A stretch of DNA of 64,000 bases from Streptomyces sp. ISL-98 (GTDB taxonomy: Bacteria > Actinomycetota > Actinomycetes > Streptomycetales > Streptomycetaceae): contig NZ_JAGGPB010000012.1 in the NCBI RefSeq assembly GCF_018614055.1, forward strand, positions 1 through 64,000, in the 5' to 3' direction. Positions 1-8,559 of this stretch are shown piece by piece. A model generated the notes under the pieces. That model saw only the letters and a program-made list of their open reading frames with translations. It searched no databases and was not told where the DNA came from. How positions within the stretch are numbered: position 1 is the stretch's first letter; each line of letters starts with the position of its first letter. Both the position numbers and the translations under genes were made by a program.

Positions 1-1
1 C

Positions 2-895
2 GAACTCAAACAACGCCGTGTGCCCAAGCGGGACACGCCGGTCCTCGATGTCCAGGAGCCCGAGGGCGCGTCGCGCTCCGACGTCTCCACCGACAACCGG
101 ATCCCGGAGCCGCCCTTCTGGGGCACCCGGGTCGTCAAGGGCATCGGCCTCAAGGAGTACGCCTCCTGGCTCGACGAGGGCGCGCTGTTCAAGGGTCAGT
201 GGGGCCTCAAGCAGGCCAGGGCCGGGGACGGGCCGACGTACGAAGAGCTCGTCGAGACCGAGGGCCGCCCCCGCCTGCGCGGCTGGCTGGAGCAGCTCCA
301 CACCAGGAACCTGCTGGAAGCCGCCGTCGTCTACGGCTACTTCCCCTGCCACTCCAAGGGCGACGACCTGATCCTCCTCAACGACGACGGCTCCGAGCGC
401 ACCCGCTTCACCTTCCCGCGCCAGCGCCGCGGCCGCCGCCTGTGCCTGGCGGACTTCTTCCGCCCGGAGGAGTCGGGCGAGCCGGATGTCGTGGGCCTTC
501 AGGTCGTCACCGTCGGCTCCAAGATCGGCGAGGCCACGGCCGAGCTGTTCGCATCCAACTCCTACCGTGACTACCTCGAACTGCACGGCCTGTCTGTGCA
601 GTTGGCGGAGGCGCTCGCCGAGTACTGGCACGCCCGCGTACGAGCCGAGCTCGGCTTCGGGGGCGAAGACCCGGCCGATGTCGAGGACATGTTCGCGCTC
701 AAGTACCGCGGCGCGCGCTTCTCGCTCGGGTACGGCGCCTGCCCGGACCTGGAGGACCGCGCGAAGATCGCCGAGCTGCTCCAGCCCGAGCGGATCGGGG
801 TCCACCTCTCGGAGGAGTTCCAGCTCCACCCGGAGCAGTCCACCGACGCGATCGTCATCCACCACCCGGAGGCGAAGTACTTCAACGCGCGATAG
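2..895 (+). CDS. metH: Cobalamin-dependent methionine synthase, C-terminal activation domain (5' end outside window)
   Basis: The frame is open from base 2 and ends at TAG 893-895, so only the last ~297 residues are present. They match the AdoMet-binding reactivation domain of MetH, which remethylates oxidised cob(II)alamin using AdoMet and reduced flavodoxin. Family landmarks visible are PPFWGTRV near the start, the segment KYRGARFSLGYGACPDLEDR, and the end motif SVHHPEAKYF-like (here IVIHHPEAKYFNAR). The N-terminal homocysteine-, folate- and B12-binding modules would lie upstream of the window. GTG at 20 is internal, not a start. A hairpin follows the stop. Confidence in identity is high; completeness cannot be judged. 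Confidence 0.93.
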   Translation, partial: ELKQRRVPKRDTPVLDVQEPEGASRSDVSTDNRIPEPPFWGTRVVKGIGLKEYASWLDEGALFKGQWGLKQARAGDGPTYEELVETEGRPRLRGWLEQLHTRNLLEAAVVYGYFPCHSKGDDLILLNDDGSERTRFTFPRQRRGRRLCLADFFRPEESGEPDVVGLQVVTVGSKIGEATAELFASNSYRDYLELHGLSVQLAEALAEYWHARVRAELGFGGEDPADVEDMFALKYRGARFSLGYGACPDLEDRAKIAELLQPERIGVHLSEEFQLHPEQSTDAIVIHHPEAKYFNAR

Positions 896-901
896 GGACG
901 G

Positions 902-918
902 ACCAGTCGTAGACTGGT
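902..918. repeat. Short perfect inverted repeat after metH
   Basis: ACCAGT (902-907) and ACTGGT (913-918) are perfect complements around a 5-base spacer, seven bases after the metH stop. It could be part of the termination region or an operator for the downstream HAD gene. No function can be assigned from sequence alone. Confidence 0.35.
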
Positions 919-929
919 GGGTCCAGCGC

Positions 930-967
930 AGGCCGGTCGCCTTCCCCACTGGGAAGACGGCCGGCCT
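930..967 (+). terminator. Putative metH terminator hairpin
   Basis: Arms 930-946 and 951-967 pair over 17 positions with two G-U pairs and a 4-base loop, followed by a pyrimidine-rich stretch (cttctcgtcccttc). There is no long T run, as is common in Streptomyces. The hairpin ends just before the Shine-Dalgarno sequence of the HAD gene, so it could also lower read-through translation. Confidence 0.6.
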
Positions 968-994
968 TCTCGTCCCTTCAGGAGGTGTGCCCGG

Positions 995-1696
995 ATGACC
1001 AGCACGGTCCCCGCGCCCAGTACCCGTACAGCGGAAGGCTCTGCCCTCCAGGCCGTCTTCCTCGACATGGACGGCACCCTGGTCGACACCGAGGGCTTCT
1101 GGTGGGACGCCGAGGTGGAGGTCTTCGCGGCCCTCGGCCATCCGCTGGACGAGGCATGGCGCGACGTGGTGGTCGGCGGGCCCATGACGCGCAGCGCCGG
1201 CTACCTCATCGAGGTCACCGGCGCCGACATCACCCTCCCCGAGCTCACGGTGCTGCTCAACGACCGCTTCGAGCGGCGCATCGAACGCGGCGTACCCCTG
1301 ATGGCGGGCGCTGCCCGGCTGCTCGCCGAGCTGGCGGCGCACGAAGTGCCGACCGCCCTGGTGTCCGCCTCGCACCGCCGCATCATCGACCGCGTCCTGG
1401 AGTCCCTCGGCCGGGAGATGTTCACGTTCTCGGTCGCGGGCGACGAGGTGGTCCGTACGAAGCCGCACCCCGAGCCGTATCTGCACGCCGCGACGCGGCT
1501 CGGCGCCGACCCGATGAGATGCGCGGTCGTCGAGGACACGGCGACGGGCGTGGCGGCCGCGGAGGCGGCGGGCTGCCGGGTGGTGGCCGTGCCGTCCGTC
1601 GCACCGATCGCGCCCGCGCGCGGCCGGGCCGTCGTGGGATCGCTCGAAGAGGTCAATCTCGCCTTCCTCAGGACCTTGATCACACGAATGAACTGA
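995..1696 (+). CDS. HAD-superfamily hydrolase (beta-phosphoglucomutase-like)
   Basis: A 233-residue cytosolic HAD phosphatase or phosphomutase. Motif I is DMDGTLVDTEG (nucleophile Asp24, acid/base Asp26), motif II falls in ALVSASHRR, and motifs III/IV are KPHPEPYLHA and VVEDTATGVAAAEAAGC. This arrangement is typical of subfamily IA (PGMB/CbbY/Gph-like); the cap lies between motifs I and II. The substrate is not predictable. ATG 995 is chosen because AGGAGG (980-985) precedes it; the frame remains open upstream without another ribosome site. It follows metH in the same direction, separated by a hairpin. Confidence 0.85.
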   Translation: MTSTVPAPSTRTAEGSALQAVFLDMDGTLVDTEGFWWDAEVEVFAALGHPLDEAWRDVVVGGPMTRSAGYLIEVTGADITLPELTVLLNDRFERRIERGVPLMAGAARLLAELAAHEVPTALVSASHRRIIDRVLESLGREMFTFSVAGDEVVRTKPHPEPYLHAATRLGADPMRCAVVEDTATGVAAAEAAGCRVVAVPSVAPIAPARGRAVVGSLEEVNLAFLRTLITRMN

Positions 1697-2194
1697 TCCC
1701 GCACCGAGCGTGCATCCCTGAACGGAACGGAAACTCTGGGCATCGGGCCGTGCGTTGTGCGTGACACATGGGATGAGAAATTCACAGTGGATCAACGGCA
1801 TTGATTGAGTGACCTTTGTCACTCTGAATGCCGTCGTCGAGGCCGTGCGGGGCTTCCCAGTCGCTCCGTGGTCCCGTTTTCGGCTCCCTTGTGTCCCTAT
1901 TGGTGAGGTCCTGTACGAATCATTCCCGCCCAGGGCGGCGCCGTCCCGCCGTTCATGATCAACGGTCGGCGGCGGGCCGCCCGGTGCCCGGTCCAGCCGC
2001 AGCGGCGATTCGCACTAATCTCATCGCGAGAACTTCGCCGCAAACATCACGTGCCTCAGCGCTCGATCAGCTGCTGAGACCACCGACCCCGATCGCTCTG
2101 ATCCCGGCCCGATCGCTCCGCCCCGACCGGGCGGCCGCGGCGGAGTGTCCCGTACACCGCTGAACTCAGTGCCGGATGAGGGAGAACGTCCAGG
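1697..2194. other. 498-base intergenic region upstream of the solute-binding protein genes
   Basis: No convincing gene. It contains the inverted repeat at 1807-1824, a second short palindromic stretch around 1952-1969 (ccgtt...aacgg), and a duplicated 10-mer CCGATCGCTC near 2088 and 2109. A 111-codon frame at 1828-2163 has composition unlike real coding sequence. The length suggests a regulated promoter region for the downstream lipoprotein genes. Confidence 0.5.
1807..1824. promoter_or_regulatory. Candidate operator: GAGTGAC-N4-GTCACTC
   Basis: Perfect 7-base arms (1807-1813 and 1818-1824) with a 4-base spacer, in an AT-richer patch about 370 bases upstream of the first solute-binding protein gene. 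It resembles a dimeric repressor site; the AGTGA...TCACT core recalls BldD-type half sites but the spacing is not the classical one. Regulator unknown. Confidence 0.4.
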
Positions 2195-3796
2195 ATGAAC
2201 CGCAAGACTCTGGTGCTGCCGGCCGTGATCGGCCTGCTCGCCCCCGTGCTGGCCGCGTGCGGCGGGCCGGACATCGGGGGTAAGGGCGGCGACGCCATTG
2301 TTGTGGGCACCACGGACCAGTTCTCCGCCACGAAGGAAGCCCCCGCTCCCTTCGACCCGGCCTTCGCCTACGACGCCGGTGCCTGGAACGTCCTGAGGCA
2401 GACCCTCCAGACGCTGATGCGCGCGCCGCGCGGCGGCGGCGAGCCGGTGCCCGACGCGGCCTCCAAGTGCGGCTTCACGGACACCCAGAACGAGAGCTAC
2501 CGCTGCACCCTGCGCAGCGGGCTGACGTTCGCGGACGGCGACGCCGTGACGGCCGAGGACGTGAAGTTCTCCATCGAGCGCGTCCTGAAGATCAAGAACG
2601 ACAACGGTCCCGTCGCCCTGCTCTCCAACATCGACATGATCGAGACCAACGGCGACAGCGGAATCGTCTTCCACCTCAAGACGCCGGACGCCACCTTCCC
2701 GTACAAGATCGCGACGCCGGCCGCCGGCATCGTCGACTCCGACACGTACAAGGCGAAGCAGCTCCGCGACGGCGTCGAGGTCGACGGCTCGGGCCCGTAC
2801 ACGCTGGAGACGGAGACCGAGGGCGGCAAGGTCGTCAAGGCGGTCTTCACCAAGAACTCCGAGTACAAGGGCGACTTGAAGTTCCAGAACGACAAGGTCG
2901 AGCTCCGGTCGTTCCCGGACGCAGCGTCCATGGAGAAGGCCCTGCGGGACGGCGAGATCAGCCTGATGACCCGCACCCTCGACCAGGACCAGATCAAGAA
3001 ACTCTCGGAGAACCCGGTCGAGGGCATCGACCTCATAGAGATGCCCGGCCTGGAGATCCGCTACCTCGGCTTCAACACCGAGGACTCCGTCGTGAAGAGC
3101 AAGGCGGTGCGCCAGGCGCTGGCCGCCGTGATCGACCGGGGGCAGCTGGCGAGCAAGGTCTACCCGGCCACGGCCGAACCGCTGTACTCGATCATCCCGA
3201 ACACGATCGTCGGGCACCAGAACTCGTTCTTCAACAAGTACGGCGAGCCGAACCGGCAGAAGGCCGCGGGGTTCCTGCGCGCGGCCGGCATCAACACCCC
3301 GGTGAAGCTGACGCTGAACTACACGACCGACCACTACGGGACCGCCACGAAGGCGGAGTTCGAGGTGCTGCAGGAGCAGCTCAACGCCTCGGACCTCTTC
3401 GACGTCACCATCGAGGGCACCGAGTGGTCGAAGTTCCGTGAGAACCAGAAGCGCGGCGAGTACGCCGTCTACGGAATGGGATGGTTCCCCGACTTCCCGG
3501 ACGCCGACAACTACGTCGCGCCGTTCCTGGACAAGGACAACTTCCTCAACTCCCCGTACGTGAGCGTCGAGACCCGGAACAAGCTCATTCCGGAGTCGCG
3601 ACGTGCCACCGACCGGGGCTCGGCTGCGAAGCCGTTCGAGCGGATCCAGGAAATCGTCGCCAACGACGTACCGGTTCTGCCGCTGTGGCAGGGCAAGCAG
3701 TACGTCGCCGCGCGCGACGACATCACGGGCGTCGAGTGGGCGATCAACTCCTCGTCGGACCTGCAGTTGTGGGAGTTGGGCCGCGGCGTCTCCTGA
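2195..3796 (+). CDS. ABC transporter solute-binding lipoprotein (SBP family 5), first copy
   Basis: A 533-residue extracellular binding protein of the peptide/nickel/oligopeptide family 5. It has a lipoprotein signal peptide with lipobox LAAC (Cys22), so it should be membrane-anchored outside the cell. Typical family features are LRSGLTFADGDAVTAEDVKFSIER, the GSGPYTLE segment near residue 200, and FPDAASME...; the C-terminal PVLPLWQGKQYVA segment is shared with the next gene. ATG 2195 follows GGAGAACGTCC. It starts a two-gene unit with a paralogue 81 bases downstream. No permease or ATPase gene is adjacent, so ligand and partner transporter are unknown; peptides are a reasonable guess. Confidence 0.88.
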   Translation: MNRKTLVLPAVIGLLAPVLAACGGPDIGGKGGDAIVVGTTDQFSATKEAPAPFDPAFAYDAGAWNVLRQTLQTLMRAPRGGGEPVPDAASKCGFTDTQNESYRCTLRSGLTFADGDAVTAEDVKFSIERVLKIKNDNGPVALLSNIDMIETNGDSGIVFHLKTPDATFPYKIATPAAGIVDSDTYKAKQLRDGVEVDGSGPYTLETETEGGKVVKAVFTKNSEYKGDLKFQNDKVELRSFPDAASMEKALRDGEISLMTRTLDQDQIKKLSENPVEGIDLIEMPGLEIRYLGFNTEDSVVKSKAVRQALAAVIDRGQLASKVYPATAEPLYSIIPNTIVGHQNSFFNKYGEPNRQKAAGFLRAAGINTPVKLTLNYTTDHYGTATKAEFEVLQEQLNASDLFDVTIEGTEWSKFRENQKRGEYAVYGMGWFPDFPDADNYVAPFLDKDNFLNSPYVSVETRNKLIPESRRATDRGSAAKPFERIQEIVANDVPVLPLWQGKQYVAARDDITGVEWAINSSSDLQLWELGRGVS

Positions 3797-3877
3797 CGCC
3801 GGCAGTGCATTACCCGGCAGCGAAGACCGCGCCGCCGGCGGGCAATTCAGTTCTGTGAATCTGTGAGGCAAGGTTCT

Positions 3878-5467
3878 GTGAAAAGGCGTAACCAGTGGCT
3901 GACGGCACCGCTTGCGGCGGGTCTGGCGGCGGGTCTGCTCAGCGGTTGTGGCACCGAGGAGGGCGGCTCGGGGGGCACGGGTGACGCGGTGGTCATCGGG
4001 ATGTCGGACGAAGTGCTGGCCACCGATCCGGCTTCGGGTTACGACCCGGGCTCCTGGCTGCTGTTCAACAATGTCTTCCAGTCCCTGCTCAGCTTCCCCA
4101 AGGGCAGCTCCGTGCCGCAGCCCGAGGCGGCCGAGCAGTGCGGCTTCGAAAAGGGCGGCAGCACTGTCTTCCAGTGCACCCTGCGCAGTGGCCTGAAGTT
4201 CAGCAACGGCAACAGCCTGACCTCGAAGGACGTCAAGTTCTCCTTCGAGCGCTCGCTGAAGATCAACGACAAGGCCGGCCCCGCGGCCGTCATGCTCGCC
4301 TCCATCGACACGGTCGAGGCGCCGGACGAGCGCACTGTCGTCTTCAACCTCAAGGTTCCCGACGCCACCTTCCCGAGCAAGATCGCGTCGGGCGCCGGCT
4401 CCATCGTCGACCACCGTGAGTACCCCGCCGACAAGCTCCGTACGGACAACAAGGCCGTCGGCTCGGGCCCGTACAAGCTGGACTCCTTCGGCGAGAAGGA
4501 GGCTGCCTTCTCGGTCAACGGGAGCTACAAGGGCAGCGCCAAGGTCAAGAACTCCGGCATCGCCATGAAGCTCTTCCACGGTGACCAGAAGGCCCTGGCC
4601 GCCTCCCTCAAGCAGGGTGACGTCGACATCGCCTACCGAGGCCTCACCGCCGGGGACATCGCGGAGCTCGACAACGCGGTGGCGAGCAACGACAAGGGCA
4701 TCGACGTCATCGAAGGCACCAGCGCCGAGGTCCAGCACCTGGTCTTCAACATGAACGACCCGGTCGTCGGCAAGCTCGCGGTGCGCAAGGCCATCGCGTA
4801 CCTCGTCGACCGCGACGCCCTGGTCCGGGACGTCTACCAGTCCACGGCCGAGCCGCTGTACTCGATCGTCCCGGCCGGCATCGGCGCCCACAACACGGCG
4901 TTCTTCGACACCTACGGCGGGACCCCGCAGCCCGACAAGGCCGAGAAGGCCCTGCGCGCGGCGAACATCACCGAAAAGGTGAAGCTCACGCTCTGGGCCA
5001 CGCCCAGCCGCTACGGACCCGCCACGGTCCACGAGTTCGAGACCATAGCCAAGCAGCTCAACAAGAGCGGGCTCTTCGACGCGAAGGTCGAATCGGTCGG
5101 GATCGAGCAGTACGACAAGGACATCGCGGCCGGCAAGTACGGCGTGTACGTGAAGGGCTGGGTCCCCGACTACCCGGACCCGGACAACTTCACCCAGCCG
5201 TTCTTCGGCAAGGACAACGTCCTCGTCAACAACTACCAGAACAGCGAGATCACCGGCCGGATCATCCCGAAGGCCGCCGCCTCGGCCGACCGCACCAAGG
5301 TCGACGCGGACTTCGGCAAGCTCCAGGACACCGTTGCCGCGGAGCTGCCGATCATCCCGCTGTGGCAGGGCAAGCAGTACGCCGTGGCCCAGGACAGCAT
5401 CTCGGGCCTCGAGTGGACCCTGGACACCTCGACGGTCTTCCGTTTCTGGGAGATCAGCAAGAACTGA
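3878..5467 (+). CDS. ABC transporter solute-binding lipoprotein (SBP family 5), second copy
   Basis: A 529-residue paralogue of the preceding gene, with lipobox LSGC (Cys24 from this start). Shared blocks include QCTLRSGLKFSNGN, KDVKFSFERSLKI, VPDATFPSKIA, STAEPLYSIVPAGIGAHNTAFF and PIIPLWQGKQYAVAQDSISGLEWT, so the pair arose by tandem duplication. GTG 3878 is preferred because AAGG lies 5-9 bases upstream and gives a compact signal peptide; GTG 3863 in frame would add five residues. No ABC permease or ATPase follows: the next gene is on the other strand. Ligand unknown; the two copies may serve one transporter encoded elsewhere. Confidence 0.87.
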   Translation: MKRRNQWLTAPLAAGLAAGLLSGCGTEEGGSGGTGDAVVIGMSDEVLATDPASGYDPGSWLLFNNVFQSLLSFPKGSSVPQPEAAEQCGFEKGGSTVFQCTLRSGLKFSNGNSLTSKDVKFSFERSLKINDKAGPAAVMLASIDTVEAPDERTVVFNLKVPDATFPSKIASGAGSIVDHREYPADKLRTDNKAVGSGPYKLDSFGEKEAAFSVNGSYKGSAKVKNSGIAMKLFHGDQKALAASLKQGDVDIAYRGLTAGDIAELDNAVASNDKGIDVIEGTSAEVQHLVFNMNDPVVGKLAVRKAIAYLVDRDALVRDVYQSTAEPLYSIVPAGIGAHNTAFFDTYGGTPQPDKAEKALRAANITEKVKLTLWATPSRYGPATVHEFETIAKQLNKSGLFDAKVESVGIEQYDKDIAAGKYGVYVKGWVPDYPDPDNFTQPFFGKDNVLVNNYQNSEITGRIIPKAAASADRTKVDADFGKLQDTVAAELPIIPLWQGKQYAVAQDSISGLEWTLDTSTVFRFWEISKN

Positions 5468-5505
5468 CGGCCCTCAACAGCCGGCCGGGCCGGGTCCGGC
5501 GTCCG

Positions 5506-6177
5506 CTACTGGGCGCCGGGCCTGACCAGGCCACTCTCGTACGCATACACCGCGGCCTGCACCCGGTCGCGCAGCCCCAGCTTCGTCAGCACATGACCCA
5601 CATGCGTCTTGACGGTCGTCTCGCTCACGAAGAGATCAGCGGCGATCTCCGCATTGGACAGACCACGGGCCACCAGCTTGAGCACCTCGACCTCGCGGTC
5701 GGTCAGCGTGTGCAGCGTGTCCGGAACCTGCTCATCGCCGGACGGCAGATGATCCGCGTACTTGTCGAGCAGCCGGCGCGTGATGCTCGGCGCCAGCATC
5801 GCCTCGCCCGCCGCGACCACCCGGATCGCCTGCACGAGCTCATTGGCGGGCGCGTCCTTCAGGAGGAACCCGCTCGCACCGGCGCGCAGCGCCTCCACCA
5901 CGTACTCGTCGAGGTCGAAGGTGGTCAGCACGAGCACCTTCGCCGGACCGTCGCGGCCGGGACCGGTGATCTGACGGGTCGCCTCGACACCGTCCATCCG
6001 AGGCATCCGGATGTCCATCAGGACCACATCGGGCTGCAGCGCCCGGACCTGGTCGAGTGCCTGCAGACCGTCTCCGGCCTCGCCGACGACCGCGAGATCC
6101 TGCTCGGCCTCCAGAATCATCCGGAAGCCGGTGCGCAGCAGCGGCTGGTCGTCGACCAGTAGGACGCGGATAGCCAC
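5506..6177 (-). CDS. NarL/LuxR-family response regulator (orphan)
   Basis: A 223-residue two-component response regulator. The receiver domain (about 1-120) shows the acidic pair Asp9-Asp10, phospho-acceptor Asp55 in VLMDIRMPRMDG, and the conserved Lys in FLLKDAPA. The C-terminal HTH (about 150-215) has LTDREVEVLKLVARGLSNAEIA and VSETTVKTHVGHVLTKLGLRDRVQA. It should bind DNA as a phosphorylated dimer. GTG 6177 follows AAGGAG. No histidine kinase is adjacent; the cognate sensor must lie elsewhere. It is convergent with the solute-binding protein gene and may be co-transcribed with the RecB-like gene upstream (13 bases apart). Confidence 0.92.
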   Translation of the reverse strand: MAIRVLLVDDQPLLRTGFRMILEAEQDLAVVGEAGDGLQALDQVRALQPDVVLMDIRMPRMDGVEATRQITGPGRDGPAKVLVLTTFDLDEYVVEALRAGASGFLLKDAPANELVQAIRVVAAGEAMLAPSITRRLLDKYADHLPSGDEQVPDTLHTLTDREVEVLKLVARGLSNAEIAADLFVSETTVKTHVGHVLTKLGLRDRVQAAVYAYESGLVRPGAQ

Positions 6178-6190
6178 GAAGTCTCCTTCT

Positions 6191-7111
6191 CTAGACCGGG
6201 CCCATTCTGCCCTGGACGTCCTGTGCCGGTTCGGCCGGGCGGTCCCGCACGGGTTCGTCCGGGCGATCGGACGCCGGGGCGATGCTCAGCGGATAGACCG
6301 GCGGCGTGCCGCCGAACTCCGGGCACACCGCCTGGTGATCGCACCAGCCGCACAGCTTCGTCGGACGCGGCCGCCAGTCACCCGTCTCAGTCGCTTCCTT
6401 GATCGCGTCCCACAGCGCCAGCAGCTTGCGCTCCACCCGCTCCAGGTCCGCCTCGACCGGGTCGTACGTCAGGACGTCGCCACTGCCGAGGTACACCAGC
6501 TGCAGCCGGCGCGGCACGACGCCCTTCCACCGCCAGATCACCAGCGCGTAGAACTTCATCTGGAACAGCGCGCCCTCGGCATACTCCGGCCGGGGCGCCT
6601 TGCCCGTCTTGTAGTCGACGATCCGCACCTCACCGGAGGGCGCCACATCGACGCGGTCGATGATGCCGCGCAGCCGCAGCCCCGACTCCAGCTCCGTCTC
6701 GACGAAGAGCTCACGCTCGGCGGGCTCCAGACGCGTGGGGTCCTCCAGCGTGAACCACCGCTCGACCAGCTCCTCGGCCTCCACCAGCCAGCGCGACAGC
6801 CGCTCGCCCTCCGGATCCTCGGCGAACAGCTCCGTCAGCTGGGGCTTCGACTCCAGCAGCCTGTCCCACTGCCCGGGCACCATCGCTCTCGCGCGCCCCG
6901 CCGTACGCTCCGCCGCCGGGTCGTCGAAGAGCCGCTCCAGCACCGCGTGCACCAGCGTGCCCCGCGTCGCCGCCGCGCTCGGCTTCTCGGGCAGCTTGTC
7001 GATCACCCGGAACCGGTACAGCAGCGGACACTGCATGAAATCGCTCGCCCGCGAAGGGGACAGCGACATGGGGCGCTGGGCGGCGTCGGCCCGACCGGGA
7101 CTCGTAGTCAT
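6191..7111 (-). CDS. RecB-family (PD-(D/E)XK) exonuclease
   Basis: A 306-residue stand-alone RecB/Cas4-like nuclease. N-terminal LSPSRASDFMQCPLLYRFR carries the first conserved Cys; GTLVHAVLERLF is the family's His motif; the catalytic core appears as RGIIDRVDV and VRIVDYKTGK (D...DxK). The C-terminal LCGWCDHQAVCPEF supplies three Cys, completing a likely Fe-S cluster with the N-terminal Cys. A role in DNA end processing is inferred from the family. M. tuberculosis also carries a RecB-like gene beside its TrmI/proteasome locus, consistent with synteny. A TAGGGT hexamer 8 bases before the ATG suggests a very short or absent 5' leader. Confidence 0.88.
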   Translation of the reverse strand: MTTSPGRADAAQRPMSLSPSRASDFMQCPLLYRFRVIDKLPEKPSAAATRGTLVHAVLERLFDDPAAERTAGRARAMVPGQWDRLLESKPQLTELFAEDPEGERLSRWLVEAEELVERWFTLEDPTRLEPAERELFVETELESGLRLRGIIDRVDVAPSGEVRIVDYKTGKAPRPEYAEGALFQMKFYALVIWRWKGVVPRRLQLVYLGSGDVLTYDPVEADLERVERKLLALWDAIKEATETGDWRPRPTKLCGWCDHQAVCPEFGGTPPVYPLSIAPASDRPDEPVRDRPAEPAQDVQGRMGPV

Positions 7112-7240
7112 GACTCAAGACCCTACGGCCCGCCACTGACACTCCTCCGCATACCATCGAGCGCAGACCCCTCTCTCGCTGCATGGCCGGGTGACCGCCC
7201 GGCGCAGCGGCGAGTGAATGCGTACCGACGAAGGGAACCC

Positions 7241-8488
7241 GTGAACGACAGCGGCGAGAGCGGACGGCCGCAGGCCGGCGCAGGGGGAACGGGACCCGGC
7301 GCCTCGCCCGACGGCAAGAAGCCGCAGCGCCCGCGCGAACCGGGCGGCGGCCTTCTGATGGGCCGCCCGTTCGGAGTGCCGGTCTACGTCGCGCCCAGCT
7401 GGTTCCTCGTCGCGGCGCTCATCACCTGGGTCTTCGGCGGTCAGCTCGACCGCGTACTCCCCGAGTTGGGCAACGTCCGCTATCTGGTCTCCCTCTTCTT
7501 CGCCGTCGCGTTCTACGCCTCCGTACTTGTCCACGAGCTGGCCCACACCGTCGCAGCGCTGCGCTTCAAGCTGCCGGTGCGCCGCATCCAGCTGCAGTTC
7601 TTCGGCGGGGTGTCGGAGATCGAGAAGGAGTCGGAGACCCCGGGGCGCGAGTTCATCCTCGCCTTCGTCGGCCCGCTGCTCTCGCTCGTCCTCGCGGGAG
7701 TCTTCTACGCCGGCATGAGCGCGGTCGAGCCCGGCACCGTCCCCGGCGTCCTGCTGGCCGGCCTGATGATCTCCAACCTCATCGTGGCCGCCTTCAACCT
7801 GCTCCCCGGCCTGCCGCTGGACGGCGGCCGGATGCTCCGCGCCGTCGTCTGGAAGATCACCGGCAAGCCGATGAGCGGCACCATCGCCGCCGCCTGGGTC
7901 GGCAGGGCGCTCGCCGTCGCCGTCCTCATCGGTCTCCCGCTCCTCACCCACACCGGCGCCCTCGGCAACTCCACCGAGGACATCGGCGGCATGGAGACCG
8001 TCACCGACGCACTGCTCGCCGCCATCCTCGCCGCGATCATCTGGACCGGCGCCGGCAACAGCCTCCGCATGGCAAGGCTCCGCGAACACCTCCCCGACCT
8101 GCGCGCCCGTACGCTCACCAGGCGCGCGGTCCCCGTCGAGTCGGCCACCCCGCTCTCCGAGGCCCTGCGCCGCGCCAACGAGGCCGGCGCCCGCGCCCTG
8201 GTCGTCGTCGACAGCCAGGGCGAGCCCACCGGCCTCGTCCGCGAAGCGGCCATCGTCGGCGTCCCGGAACACCGCAGGCCCTGGGTCGCGGTGAGCGGCC
8301 TCGCGCAGGACCTCACGGACGACCTGAAGGTCGCGGCCGAGCTGGCCGGCGAAGCCCTCCTGGAGCGCCTGAGGGCCGCCCCCGCCACCGAGTACCTGGT
8401 CGTAGAGGAGACGGGCGAGATCTACGGCGTCCTGTCCACCGCCGACGTGGAACGCGCCTTCGTGGCGGCCATGGCCCGCCCGCAGTAG
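7241..8488 (+). CDS. Site-2 protease-family zinc metalloprotease (M50) with CBS domains
   Basis: A 415-residue membrane protease. HELAH (98-102) is the zinc HExxH motif and LPGLPLDGGRMLR supplies the third ligand Asp194; several hydrophobic helices lie between about residues 52 and 280. The C-terminal ~130 residues (from RAVPVESATPLSEALRR to YGVLSTADVERAF) form a CBS pair that may sense adenine nucleotides. Such enzymes cut membrane-embedded substrates, often anti-sigma factors; the substrate here is unknown. GTG 7241 is chosen because GAAGGGA precedes it; GTG 7214 is an in-frame alternative. Divergent from the RecB-like gene and upstream of trmI. Confidence 0.9.
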   Translation: MNDSGESGRPQAGAGGTGPGASPDGKKPQRPREPGGGLLMGRPFGVPVYVAPSWFLVAALITWVFGGQLDRVLPELGNVRYLVSLFFAVAFYASVLVHELAHTVAALRFKLPVRRIQLQFFGGVSEIEKESETPGREFILAFVGPLLSLVLAGVFYAGMSAVEPGTVPGVLLAGLMISNLIVAAFNLLPGLPLDGGRMLRAVVWKITGKPMSGTIAAAWVGRALAVAVLIGLPLLTHTGALGNSTEDIGGMETVTDALLAAILAAIIWTGAGNSLRMARLREHLPDLRARTLTRRAVPVESATPLSEALRRANEAGARALVVVDSQGEPTGLVREAAIVGVPEHRRPWVAVSGLAQDLTDDLKVAAELAGEALLERLRAAPATEYLVVEETGEIYGVLSTADVERAFVAAMARPQ

Positions 8489-8547
8489 CCGGGCCCCCGG
8501 ACCCGCCCGACGGCGGGAGGCGGCGAATCGGCCCCCGAAAAGACCGG

Positions 8548-8553
8548 TAGGCT
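8548..8553 (+). promoter_or_regulatory. -10-like TAGGCT of a probable leaderless trmI transcript
   Basis: TAGGCT ends six bases before the trmI ATG (8560), which would put transcription initiation at or next to the start codon. There is no Shine-Dalgarno sequence in the gap. No clear -35 element is seen. Confidence 0.45.
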
Positions 8554-8559
8554 GGTCAC

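Noticed and set aside
1828..2163. 111-codon plus-strand frame before the solute-binding proteins
   Set aside because: Arg/Pro/Ser-rich with no start site signal, no conserved motif and normal intergenic base composition.
2021..5032. 1003-codon open frame on the minus strand opposite the solute-binding proteins
   Set aside because: It is a GC-bias shadow: composition is low-complexity Arg/Val/Leu-rich, no domain is recognisable, and both solute-binding proteins opposite are clear.
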